A DNA stretch of 64,000 bases. Source: Tetranychus cinnabarinus (lineage: Eukaryota; Arthropoda; Arachnida; Trombidiformes; Tetranychidae). The stretch covers positions 12,648,001 through 12,712,000 of the forward strand of contig WHVY01000001.1 in NCBI GenBank assembly GCA_022266195.1, given 5' to 3'. The notes under the pieces are model-generated. The model did no database searches. It worked only from the letters and a program-made list of their open reading frames with translations, and was not told where the DNA came from. Made by a program: the position numbers and the translations under genes. Positions 35,801-46,674 of the stretch are shown in pieces (the stretch's first letter is position 1; the number at the start of each line of letters is the position of its first letter).

Positions 35801-37262
35801 GTTAATGTTAATTTGACAAAGAAAAGTGTACCCTTGGAGACTGCCGATCGAATGGAAATTAATATGACTGCCGCTGAACAAGTCGCTCGAAATCCTATTG
35901 CGACTAAAAATGATAACCGAATTCCACCAATATCGCAACAAAGTCCGTTGCAAACACCTCCTTCTAATGGTTACCAGTGCAATAGTAATAGTAATAATAA
36001 TAGTAATACTCTTGACTCGTGTCGCTTGATTAATATAGAGGAGCGAATGAAAAAGATGATAGTCGCTGCGCTCAATGACAAATCTGGAGCCAATCAGGCA
36101 AATAAACCAGTGAAAAAGGAAAGCCGAAAGAGGTCAAGTTCAAAAGTATCAAATAATGTTAAAGTGATGAAAACAACTTCTCGTTGTGATGGTGTTTATG
36201 ATTTCGATGACGATGAACCTCCTAATGTCAGACCTGAAACGGATTATCCTAGCAGATTAAAAGACTCTTCCAAACTTGTTTCCATTAAAGATGTAACAAT
36301 AACTTCTTCAACTACTGGACAAAGTACAAAAGGAACTGAAGCTCGTTCTACGAATAAAGTTTCAAACGCCTCTAATAACCCACCTCATGAAGATAAAAAA
36401 CCAATTTTATTAACATTCAAGATTGATCGACGAGATAATAGCGCAATCGTTACTTCACCTGCCATATCACCAGAGAAATCTCCATTAAAATCACCAAAAG
36501 ATTCTGAATCAAGTTCTAAAAGGAAACAAATTTCACCAGAAAGAGTTAAAAAATCAAGGTAAGTATCGTATGCTCGTTACTTTTGCATATTATTTTTTTT
36601 TAACTAACAAGGAAAGTTACCCAAGTGTCACACACCGATTTTTATGTTTGATGAGTCATTTGATTGAGCTAAGAGTGTAGATGAATAGCCTTTTGGGTTT
36701 TGCCTGCGAATTGAGTGGTTCCCAGGATATTTGGGTTTGAAATTTGGGCATTTTTATCAAAATCATTTTTGAAGCCTGTAAAATTGTTTAAATTGTCCAG
36801 TAGATAAATGAGCTGGTGAAAGCTTGGAGATTTTGGGTTCGAATCCTGCTAACTTTTTATTTTGAATTAATTTATGTGATTTAGTATTTTTTAATCAATT
36901 TTTGTTGATTAAATTATTTAAATAATTGTTATAGTTTAACACAAAAATACCCAAATTTCAAATCCAAATAGGAACCACTCAACTCGCAGGTAAAACCCAA
37001 AAGACTATTCATCTACACCCTTAGTGCTATCGAATAGGCCGTCAAACATAAAAATCAATCAGTAACTTCCCTTGTAAATCAACATTATATAAAAAATTAA
37101 CGATTTTTACGTTTTTTTTAATCTGTCAGATCTCCAAAGTATAGCTCTATCGTACCTGAGACAACTGGCTCTGAAAATCGCACATCATTAATCATCAAGC
37201 TAAATCATTCATCTTGTGAATCATGTTTTTCCCACCATTCACTTCTTCCTCTTTCCCTTTGA
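32805..37262 (+). CDS. Dot1l: Histone H3 lysine-79 methyltransferase DOT1L
   Basis: Methylates H3K79 on nucleosomes. Exons: 32805-33648, 34002-34150, 34338-35399, 35483-36558 and 37130-37262, giving 1088 codons. The catalytic DOT1 fold is at about 1-330: YNHAVIDPDKLNNYEPFSPEVYGE region, AdoMet loop DLGSGVGQ at 157-164, NNFAFGP at 237-243, WTGKPVSYYHHTIDR. Exon 3 starts with an Asn/Ser-rich run and has two AT-hook-like motifs (KPGRPRK at about 454, RRPGRPRK at about 485), then LDLLHAQTVLS as in vertebrate DOT1L. Exon 4 encodes coiled-coil sequence and a Lys/Ser-rich tail. The 3' end is less sure: another acceptor near 37286 could extend it. The last intron holds a MITE-like element. Confidence 0.9.
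36607..37075. mobile_element. MITE-like element with long terminal inverted repeats in Dot1l intron
   Basis: The left terminus at 36607 (ACAAGGAAAGTTAC) and the right terminus ending at 37075 (GTAACTTCCCTTGT) are inverted. The repeats continue inward for about 150 bases with blocks such as GTAGATGAATAG, CTTTTGGGTTTT and GAGTGGTTCC. The core has no ORF. It includes GGTTCGAATCC at about 36837, identical to a tRNA B-box consensus. Confidence 0.75.
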
Positions 37263-37843
37263 TCATCAATTGCTTTTTAATTACAGTTAAACGTAGAGAG
37301 ATATATCGACATTTTACAACTAAGGATCAGAGACGAATTTGGGCAAAAATGACTGGAAATTTAACTTTTCCGATTTCCACTGCCATTTATTTATTTCTCA
37401 AGCTCAAGAATCAATGCATCTTTTTTTCTTGTTTGCTTATTTATCAAATTGCAAATCACCAAGATTATTATTAAAAAAGCAAGAATAAGCAAACAAAATA
37501 ACTAATTTATTGTTTAATTAGACATGTCAAAAGAAACCAAAACCATTCTTCTTCCACCCGCCATCAAATTGTAATTTCATCCTAAATTAAACAAAAATTA
37601 TTCCAAACTTGTTATTTTTGTGTTAATTTAGTTTTTTAATTCCAACAAAAAAAGACAATTTTACATTGCATTGAAACGTTTAGCTTATAATTGATAATTA
37701 TGTGATGATTGTAAAATCATTTAATAAAATGTAAGAATATAAAACTTTGAATAAAAATAACATTAACAATTAGTCAAGTTTGGTGTAAAAACTTAGAATT
37801 CAAATGAGTTAACTTAGTAAATGAAAGAAATTTACAGAAATTA
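37263..37843. other. Region between Dot1l and the acyl-CoA dehydrogenase gene
   Basis: Convergent 3' ends. An open frame at 37286-37474, after an acceptor-like TTACAG, could be an alternative Dot1l terminal exon. I recognise no domain in it. Confidence 0.4.
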
Positions 37844-39178
37844 TTACAATTTATCTTTAGCCTGTTTTATAATTTCTCGAGCGATAACCATTCTTTGAAT
37901 TTCTACCGTTCCACCATAGATATGAAATAACTTTGCATCTCTCATTAATTTTTCAACCGGATATTCGGAATTGAATCCAGCTCCACCGAAAACTTGAACA
38001 GCCTCTGCGGCACTCTGATTAGCTACATCAGCAGCCAATGTTTTAGCAATCGAAGCTAGCAAAGTTATCTGTTCGTTATTTTGATAAGCCCAACCGGCTT
38101 TTAAATAGGTTAAACGAGCTGATTCAATTCCTATTGCCATATTAGCTAATTTAAATTGAATTGCCTGATAGTTGGAAATTGATTGGCCAAAAGCTTTTCT
38201 TTCTAATGAATACTTTACAGCTTCATCAAGAGCTCTTTGAGCTAAACCAACAGAGTTACATGCCAATATTGGACGTTGATAATCAAAAGCTCCCATGGTC
38301 ATTTTAAACCCTTCACCAACTTTACCTAAAACGGATTCAGAGGTTAACTTGACATTTTCGAAACTGATAGATCTAGTATCGGCACAACGTTGGCCTAGAT
38401 TTTCTTCTTTTTTCCCAATTTTTAATCCTGGTGTTCCTTTGTCAACCAAAAACATGGTAAAAGCTTTTGCAGGCTTCGTTTCTGGTGAATGATCTGAGCG
38501 AGCCAACACACAATAAACATCAGCAGTTGATCCATTGCTAATCCAAGCCTTTTCACCATTCAAGATCCATTCATTGGTCGATGTTCGATCTGCCCTTGTT
38601 TTAAGACCAGCTACATCAGATCCTGCTCCTGGTTCAGTAACACAAAAAGCAGTAAACGATGGTTTATTGGCTAAATGAGTTAAATATTTATCTTTCTGTG
38701 CCGCACTACCGTAATTAACCAATGATATTCCTGCTAATCCATTAAGAGCCATTGCCATACTGATCGCAGTGCAACCATACCCCAATTGTTCTTGTATCAA
38801 TAGACTATCCACATAATCTACACCGACACCTCCGTATTCAGTTGGAATGAAAAAATTCATGAGTCCAAGAGAGTGAGTTTTGTTAATAATTTCCATAGGA
38901 AAGTCACCACTTTGATCATATTTTGAAGCTACTGGAATTATATTATCTCGTGTAAAGTTTCGGGCTAGGTCAACCATTTCTTGAGTCTCAGGTGATGGTT
39001 TAAAATCAAACGAAGTACTGAATGAGCGTTGTTGTTTAAAAATAAAATGAGAAGCACAATGATTGTGGTAATGTTGGTACCATTTGTTGATGCATTGGTC
39101 TGATGATTTGGATGTACCTAGATGGAAAAATTGGGATCTGAATCCGTTGAAAACAGAGCGAGATAATGGGAAAGACAT
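37844..39178 (-). CDS. Medium-chain acyl-CoA dehydrogenase-like protein with altered catalytic site
   Basis: Intronless, 444 residues. The first 50 or so form a mitochondrial-type leader. ACADs are FAD enzymes of mitochondrial beta-oxidation, passing electrons to ETF. Throughout, the sequence is closest to ACADM as I recall it: FCVTEPGAGSDVAGLKT, EENLGQRCADTRSISFE, MGAFDYQRPILACNSVGLAQ, FGGAGFNSEYPVEKLMRDAK. The loop that should carry the catalytic Glu (IYEGT, human mature E376) reads IYGGT here, with Gly422. The alternative site used by long-chain and isovaleryl enzymes (Glu aligned with human MCAD T255) is Gln301. Either another residue serves as base or activity is reduced. The rest of the fold looks intact, so it is not an obvious pseudogene. 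Confidence 0.87.
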   Translation of the reverse strand: MSFPLSRSVFNGFRSQFFHLGTSKSSDQCINKWYQHYHNHCASHFIFKQQRSFSTSFDFKPSPETQEMVDLARNFTRDNIIPVASKYDQSGDFPMEIINKTHSLGLMNFFIPTEYGGVGVDYVDSLLIQEQLGYGCTAISMAMALNGLAGISLVNYGSAAQKDKYLTHLANKPSFTAFCVTEPGAGSDVAGLKTRADRTSTNEWILNGEKAWISNGSTADVYCVLARSDHSPETKPAKAFTMFLVDKGTPGLKIGKKEENLGQRCADTRSISFENVKLTSESVLGKVGEGFKMTMGAFDYQRPILACNSVGLAQRALDEAVKYSLERKAFGQSISNYQAIQFKLANMAIGIESARLTYLKAGWAYQNNEQITLLASIAKTLAADVANQSAAEAVQVFGGAGFNSEYPVEKLMRDAKLFHIYGGTVEIQRMVIAREIIKQAKDKL

Positions 39179-39979
39179 GATGGACCAAAATCCGAATCAG
39201 ATTGAAAGTAGTTGTGTTGGAACGAAAGAGAAAATAATATACGAAATAAAAGCAAGCTTCCTTGCTATTCCAATTCCGATACAAGGCACATTAATGACAA
39301 GTTGTGAATGTCACGGTGAAGGCTGTAAACATTAACAAGAGAATAAGAAAATTAGTTGTTTAGAATGATTTAGATATTTAAGTCAGGATAATTACCATCT
39401 CTTAAATGCCTTTCAACGTTATTTATAAAAGGGGAAATATTGGAGATGATAACATTGCTGATCATCTGATTGAGAAAAGGTTTCCCATAGCGTTATCACA
39501 TCTTTTCAAGTAAATTCCGAATGATATATGATGAGTTTAATGAAAAACTATTCTTGTGAAGGTCTATTTACTAGATCAATTCAATCACATCTCTATCGAT
39601 GACTGAAAACGAGGTAAATATGAATCGTTAAACAATGCATTCAAAACATCAACATTAGGAAGATCTCCTACAGTACAGCGTTTAAAATACTAGAGCCACC
39701 TATTGTAATCAGTCAGAAAGCACCTGATGTTACTTTAAACTTTATTAGAGTGATTATGCGGTCCTTTAAATAAACATGAAACTCTTTTTTGTACATTTTT
39801 GGCATTTCAAGCATAATTTTTTCTCTAGATAATACTTCATAATTTATTGAATTTATTACACACTAACGTCACGATACGAGTTTACAATTGGTGAATGATT
39901 AGAGTTGGTTTGAATCATGGTTAACATAATTGAGCTGCTTTTAAGCTTCTTTCAATAAATTTACATGTTTCGACTATTT
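39179..39979. other. Intergenic; 3' UTR of PTGES2
   Basis: No genes recognised. TTTATT at 39843 and 39852 could be minus-strand polyadenylation signals for PTGES2. Confidence 0.45.
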
Positions 39980-41693
39980 TCATTCAGGGTTGGTTAAAAG
40001 TTTAGCACCGGCATGAGCCTCGCATAATTCTTTGACTGAATAATACCATGGACCAATGTTTACATTTTTTAAAAGATCTCGAAAAGCTTCGCACCCTTCG
40101 AAAGAGCTGAGAGCACCGAAAACAGCTAAATCAGCGAGATTTGGTTTATCGCCTCCCATAAATTTCCTATTTTTACCGATTGCTTTCACCCAAAGTTGGC
40201 AAGTGTCATAGAGAGATGTACGCACATCTTCCTTCAATCCATGTCTTTTTTTCAGCCGTTTGCTAACGAAATACATTCCAATGGCTCCAATATAAATACA
40301 AATATATCTTTCCCATGCTGGAAAATATTTATCCCATTGCCCTACTTTGGAAAAGTAATTGAAAGAATCGAAAGATTCTGACAAAGTTCGATAGACATTA
40401 GGAGAAATGACATGTACCAAATAATTATCAGTCCACTCTCTCCAGTATCTTTCCTCATGCAATCGATTTTCATTATCTTTCAACTTTTTTGGCGTCCAGC
40501 TTTCCCCAATCATCAAGAAATATTTGTTTATCACATCAGTTTCTAAGTTTCGACTGTCATCCTGTAGAGAATAAATGAGAAGAGCATTCATTTTTTAATG
40601 TTAGTATGCATTTCAGTAGATGAATAATTTTTTATCATTTACCAGATTCTGATAGTAGTCCATAATTCGTTGTACGCTCTCTCCTTCCTTGTTATACATT
40701 AAATAGGTAGCAATAATGGAGATGATGAGAGATGAATCAGTTAATTGAACGTATTTAGATGAATCTTTTCCATCCTTGGTTTTCTCATCGACAAGCATTA
40801 TTGGTACTTTACGATACTTTGAAAATTTCAACTGTTGTCTAAGGACAGGATCGACTTCGACAACATTGTAAGGCAAACCATAATAATCCATAAATGATCG
40901 CACTTTACAACAAAAGGGGCAGGTTTGATACTGAAACAACGAGAAAGTGACTCCATTCAGCTTGTAAGGGCCACCGACTTCTCGAGAAACTGGAATACTG
41001 GGTAACTTTTCTTTTGGGATGACATAACCAGCAACAGTTCCTTTAGGCTTATTCTTTACTAAACAAAAAGAAAGTATGATAATAAAATAAAACATAGAAA
41101 TGAGAAAATTTCATACAAATGTAATTTAAACACAAATGATTTGAGAAACGAGATTTTGTTCTTTGATGCTGGACAAACAAGCAAATACAGTAAGCGGTAA
41201 ACATTTCAATACAAGAAAATAACAACTTGTATTCAGGGATGGCGATGAATTTTAGTAACAAATACCACTCAAACGATGACTACTCGTAAATAAAGTATTT
41301 TATGATTGAATTATGATCTAGACATGATTGAAAATTAAGATTGATGGGGAATGTACTGGATCAATGTTCGAACTAACCTGTCCTCAAATAACTATCCCAT
41401 TCAAGATGATTCTCATTAGACTTTCCATGATCACCAGCAAATTTACCTGGCTTATTCCAATATTGACTGACTCCTTCCATTGCTGCATAGGTCGCACAAA
41501 AAGTTAACCCACCAACCAAGAAGATCTTCTTTTTTGATGGCTTGGAAGAAATGGTCGAATCGGCAGAAATCTTACGAAAGCATTGATGAACACCAACATA
41601 TTTATTACAATTTAAAACTTCTCCAGGACTTCTGAAGTACTCTACATTAAATTTAACTGATCGACTAAAAGAAATAAATCGTCTTGATAGCAT
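39980..41693 (-). CDS. PTGES2: Prostaglandin E synthase 2 / GST-like membrane protein
   Basis: Minus-strand exons: 41693-41378, 41058-40643 and 40561-39980, 438 codons. Membrane-associated GST-fold protein, reported to isomerise PGH2 to PGE2 in vertebrates; Su(P) in flies. An N-terminal leader and a short hydrophobic segment (KKIFLVGGLTFCATYAAMEG) precede a thioredoxin-like domain with the C-P-F-C motif at Cys152 to Cys155 (LFQYQTCPFCCKV), then YRKVPIMLVDE. The GST-C helical domain ends with NRKFMGGDKPNLADLAVFG. At 437 residues it is somewhat longer than the human protein (377). Its role in an arthropod may not be prostaglandin synthesis. Confidence 0.92.
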
Positions 41694-42573
41694 TATTATT
41701 GATTATAATGTGTTAATAATAACATTCAATAAAAACATGAAAACCACGAGAAAATATAAACAGATGATTGTCTTCTGTGTTAATATACCAACAGATGGCT
41801 CTAGCTATTGGAAATCACAATTATTTTTGAATTTTTCCCTTAAATTAAATCAAATTAAATTAACCGTTCCTAATCAACCCAAGCAAATAATAAAAACTTA
41901 TTATATAATGTGCAATTCCAAATTGAATTGACTGCCATGAAAACACCTAATCACGAGGCGACATAAACAAAGGTGACATTTTTTCGTCTCATGGTTTCAA
42001 GTTTGGTATTCAAGTACAAGTCACATATAAATGTAATCAAATAATATCCAATGACACTAAAACCTTTAAATTATTTCAATATGTTTGAATCAAGGTTTAC
42101 ATGAATATAATATACAAACGTGATTTACATTCCTGATGATTGAAAATGTTGAAATTGAGTTTCAAGTATGTGATTTATGTCTTTCAACTAAAGATTAAAC
42201 TAATTATGCTATGAAACACTTTTATTATTTTAATACAAACCATAAAAATGTTCATAAATAGATCTGGACCAGGATAAATAATAAAGGGGTTAAATAGTCT
42301 AATGTTTCAAGTAATCCAGCTTTTATTGATTTCTTGTCGTGATTTGTTGACAACTTTCAATGATCATTTTTTAAGTTAAAACCAAGTGGATAGATTTTAA
42401 ATTAGGTTAATCAGTATTCATAAATTGATTGTTGAAAATCAATATACTTTCTGACAAAAACAATAAACTAAATTGTTCCTTTAGTTTTCTTGGGTTACTT
42501 GACTAACTAGTTTGAAAGCTGTTGATCATTTATTGTCAAAAGAGTTGATTCTTTAATTTGTAGTTGATTGAAG
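41694..42573. other. Intergenic region
   Basis: Divergent spacer between PTGES2 and the DEG/ENaC-like gene. No coding, RNA or repeat features recognised. Confidence 0.45.
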
Positions 42574-43791
42574 ATGAAACAATCAACACAACGAAATGTT
42601 TTGAAGAGGATTCGCCAATCCCTGATATTCACAAATGATCAGCTCATTCCGTTTGTCATTTGCTTTATCGGTACAGTGATTGAAATTACCGATTTGCTGA
42701 CAATTTACTTTACTTTCCAGACAATGACATCGGTCGAAGTGTACAGTCCAGATAATGTCATTTTACCTGCAATTTCCATCTGTCATAAATACGATCTTGA
42801 TAAAGACCTAATCAGGGAAAAAATACCTCGCTTTAATGGGTCCTTTGAATTGAACAAAGAGGACACCAGATTCAATTTAACCATAAATGAGTTGAATGAA
42901 GTCACATCAAAACCAAAAGATTTCATTCACTCGTGTAAAGTAGCCAATACTTCCTTCACAAATGATAAGCCTGACTTTGTTGATTGTTTTCAGGTTGAAC
43001 CAGTTCAGACCAATCTGGATGCTCATCGGAAATGTTTCACCCTTTTCTTTGGCGAGCAATCGTCATTCACTTATTCAAGGGTTTTATTCACCGATATTTT
43101 TATCGTTAAATTGCAACTCAATACCACAGTCACAAATCACCCTTATTTCCAGATGATTGTCCATGATCATGATCAAGAAGTTACCAGTAATCGCGGCAGT
43201 CCTGAAACAGTTTTACTGGATACTCATCGGTTCTCTGATTTTGTGTTGACTTATTATACCGAGCAAATAATAGCAATGGGCAAACCTTATTCCAATTGTA
43301 TCGATTATTTCGCTCTTTATGGACAAACTAAACACGATTTGATCAAGAAGTGCATCTTCAACTCTATCTATGAAGACTACGGGGCCTTGGACGATGAAAT
43401 ACTGGTCAGGTTGCCATTGGAGCATAATGACACTAATTTCATACGAGGTGTAAGGACAAGTAGATACCGATCGGCATGTGAACGAAATCACAGTGAACTC
43501 GAATGTACAACCAAATCATTCCAATTGATTCTATTGAGATCTTTACAAGGTGCTGAAAAAGCGCCTGGTGGTGGTATTATTTCAATAGAACTTGGTTATC
43601 CAATCGGTATGCAAACAACGGTCACAATGGTTCCGAAACAAGATCGAGTTGAATACTTTTGTTACATGGCTAGTATGATCAATTTATGGCTTGAAATCTC
43701 AGTTGTTGGTGTTGTTTCATTTACATTTAAAAAGGTCCGCCAAATGGCGATGAAACTAATAGTAATTGTGAGGAAAAAAATTGATCAATAA
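42574..43791 (+). CDS. Divergent DEG/ENaC-like membrane protein
   Basis: 405 residues from the first ATG, intronless. Layout matches degenerin/epithelial sodium channel subunits: a short cytosolic N-terminus, TM1 at about 25-48 (LIPFVICFIGTVIEITDLL), a Cys-containing extracellular loop with several N-glycosylation sequons, the post-TM1 motif LPAISICHKYDL (family: FPAVTIC), and TM2 near the C-terminus (MINLWLEISVVGVVSF). Where typical members have GLWLGxS with the G/S-x-S selectivity filter, this reads NLWLEIS. The loop is short for the family (the usual total is 500 or more). It may be a channel subunit with unusual selectivity or a non-conducting relative. AATAAA at 43820 lies 29 bases past the stop. 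Confidence 0.7.
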   Translation: MKQSTQRNVLKRIRQSLIFTNDQLIPFVICFIGTVIEITDLLTIYFTFQTMTSVEVYSPDNVILPAISICHKYDLDKDLIREKIPRFNGSFELNKEDTRFNLTINELNEVTSKPKDFIHSCKVANTSFTNDKPDFVDCFQVEPVQTNLDAHRKCFTLFFGEQSSFTYSRVLFTDIFIVKLQLNTTVTNHPYFQMIVHDHDQEVTSNRGSPETVLLDTHRFSDFVLTYYTEQIIAMGKPYSNCIDYFALYGQTKHDLIKKCIFNSIYEDYGALDDEILVRLPLEHNDTNFIRGVRTSRYRSACERNHSELECTTKSFQLILLRSLQGAEKAPGGGIISIELGYPIGMQTTVTMVPKQDRVEYFCYMASMINLWLEISVVGVVSFTFKKVRQMAMKLIVIVRKKIDQ

Positions 43792-46674
43792 TTGTACATT
43801 AATCTAAAATCAGTCAACAAATAAAACAAATGTAAAAATTGTTACAATTGTAAAACTCTGGTAATTGGGTTGTCTCAAGCTAAACCAAAATTCATTGAGA
43901 TTTGTAAATTGACTCAATTTCAATCTTAATTTGAGCTAAATAAATTAAAAAAGCTTTACAAAATTAATACAATTAGAGTCTTTTCAGTTAATCACTACAA
44001 TTCATTACTATACAAGAGATTTACTTGAATCAGCTCCAAGGGATTTTACATGTTAAGGTTTTAGGCTTTCACACAGATTTACACTCAATTCAATTCCAAA
44101 CATTTTGTAAACACCTTTAACAATTAAAATTAAATCAAAAAAAGCTATTAAAATAAAGTCAATAATTGAAAATTGAAGTTATTATAATAAAAATAATGGT
44201 CAGTTAATGTTTATTTGGACCTTGAAGGAATCCTTTTGTTAATGGTGCTTCAAGTTGATATCACTAATTAAATATCACTCATTAATTGTTATGAATCTTT
44301 TCAGCTGGTTAATGGTACATTAAATTGTGCTTTATTACAATAATCAATGTATCATTATAATGAGTTGAAAGGTTAAATGGTTAACAGGATTTAGACAAAT
44401 TCATCTTAATGCACATTCGGGTTGATCTCTTATTTGGTAATGAAGATAGAGTTGAAAATAGATTGAAATGGTCCTACAATTGTTGGCTCAATAAGGCAAC
44501 AATTAAAGTAAAAGTATGGTTGAAGCAATTGTTATAATCATTTCAACATTCACATGAATAGTCTAACAATAGTAATGAGAGACTGAATAACTAATAAATC
44601 GGAAACTGAATGTCCAGAATGAAAACAGATTGATTATTGATTACAATTAAAGTCAACTCAATGTATAATCTTTCATTATGTTTATCATCATCTTTAGCTT
44701 CTCTTTCCAAGTCTGACATCAATTCCCAACCATTAAGATCAATCCAAGACGATGAGTCAACATTATCATCATGAGTAACTCCCTTCAGTCATCCACGTAA
44801 TCATCTTCATTCCCTTTTCATCTTCCCAGTTCAAATATAACATAACATAACATAAAATAAAAGCTTTCCTTTCCAATTGAAGCTTTGTTCAGGCTCAAAA
44901 TAAATATTAACAACAGAAACCATTTACCAGAATTTGATTAACTAAACAAAACATTTCAGCAATCATGTTAATCAACAACAACTCTGCTAGTCAATAATTT
45001 GTTGATCAATAGTAAATTTAAATTTTAAAATGAACCTGTTTTAGGCAAAAATCATTTACAAATAACTGGTTAGACTAAAAAAAGAAGCGTCAAAATTATT
45101 TCATTATGTGTTGTTATAACAGGGATGGAGAGATGATAAAGATGATGATGATGATGGGAGAAAGAAAAGATGAAATTGGTAAAAAACGAAAGAAGGTTGA
45201 GGATGAAAAGAAGAGGAAGAAAGAGTGAAAACTGGGAGTAAAAATGCTGAAATATAATCTGTTTGATGCATCGCAATTCCTCCTCATCAGCATCTAAATA
45301 ATACCTTTACAGGGAGAGGAAGAGAGAGAGAGAGAGATGACGAAGAGGATGATGAGAAGTGCATGACCATTTGATGATAAATAACAAAGGGAAATACCAG
45401 AAGAGGATAATGATGATGAAGATGGTGAAGCAGCAGCAAACGGATCGATATTTGACTGTAGAGTCCACAGATGAGGAAGAGAGGAAACAGTCATGGGATG
45501 ATGTGGATGATGGTGAAGATGACGATGGTGAGGATGACGATGATAAAGGATGATTAAAAATAGAAGAGAGAAAGGCACAGAAAAATTGAACCCGCGAAGT
45601 TAAATGAAATTTCAATCAATAATCTGGTTTACAGTTACCATAGTAATGGTGTCTTTGAAGAGGGAAGCTTGAAGACTTGAATTACGGTTTTCTTTCTTGT
45701 TTTTTCCCTTTCTTTCGCTCTTTTTGTCTTTCTCTTTCTCTTTCCATCTTCATACAGAATCATGTCGACAGAGGAGATCGAAACTGATACTTTGGCCATT
45801 GAAAGAGTAACTGAATTATTCCCTGTCATGCCCTTTTCATTCAAGAACTAATCTTAACCTTTTTGTGTTTTGTGTATATTGTTTGTGTCCCAATATCATC
45901 TAATTTTTATGTAAAACAAACCATGAAACAATTAATTTAATCCTATCTCGATACCATTTACTAATTGTGTGTTAACCATTATTGTGACCAGTAAATAGGA
46001 TCATTGTTTGGGCTTGCTGGGTTCAATTGTTTAACCTAACAATCGCCAGTCCATACCGTTAACATTAAATCACCTCAACACCAATAACCCTCATCTTGTT
46101 TACCTTTTACCCTAACTGTAACCCTACAAATTTTGCACTAATTTTGCTCTTCCTTTAAAATTATAATTGTGTTTATTTATCATCATATTTAGTTGAAAAC
46201 TAAAACTGTGAAATCAAAATTAATTTTGATCTGATATTGATTTGTTTTCCCTTTCCAATGATCAGTCTTTGCTGATCAAGTTTACTTTCATCAAGCGGCT
46301 TCACTTGCTTTTTCAATTTTCCAATCAATCATCTTTACCTTCAATTCAACAATTAAAGGACGATAAAAGGTTTACCATTTCATTTGTTAAACAAAATCAA
46401 TTTGATGATCTCAACATGAATTAATGTTCATACAGCAACATTGTACATTCACAGTATTATTGGTAACCTACCAATTGTTTCCTTGTTTTAATACCCTAAC
46501 AACTAATGATTTCAAGCAACAATAACTTGATCATAATTGGAAACGAGCCGGTAAACATTTGATTTAACATTTGAAAGTAGCCTTTCCAATTTTACTTTTC
46601 AACGCGCAAACCAATTTTTTGGCACAAAGTCGGGTTACATTTGAATCTTGGTGAGCCACTGATTTTGTTCAATC
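43792..46674. other. Long intergenic region with low-complexity tracts
   Basis: Contains a short AACAT-type repeat near 44838-44860, GATGAT-rich and GAGA tracts at 45120-45560, and a CTTT-rich tract at 45690-45740. The ORFs in these tracts are compositional artefacts. It probably includes the 5' UTR and promoter of the p35 gene at its right end. Confidence 0.5.

Noticed and set aside
36780..36860. A functional tRNA gene
   Set aside because: Only the B box is good; I cannot fold the region into acceptor and anticodon stems.
45120..45844. Several overlapping ORFs in both strands
   Set aside because: They come from GATGAT, GAGA and CTTT tracts; the translations are runs of Ser, His, Asp or Leu with no domain.
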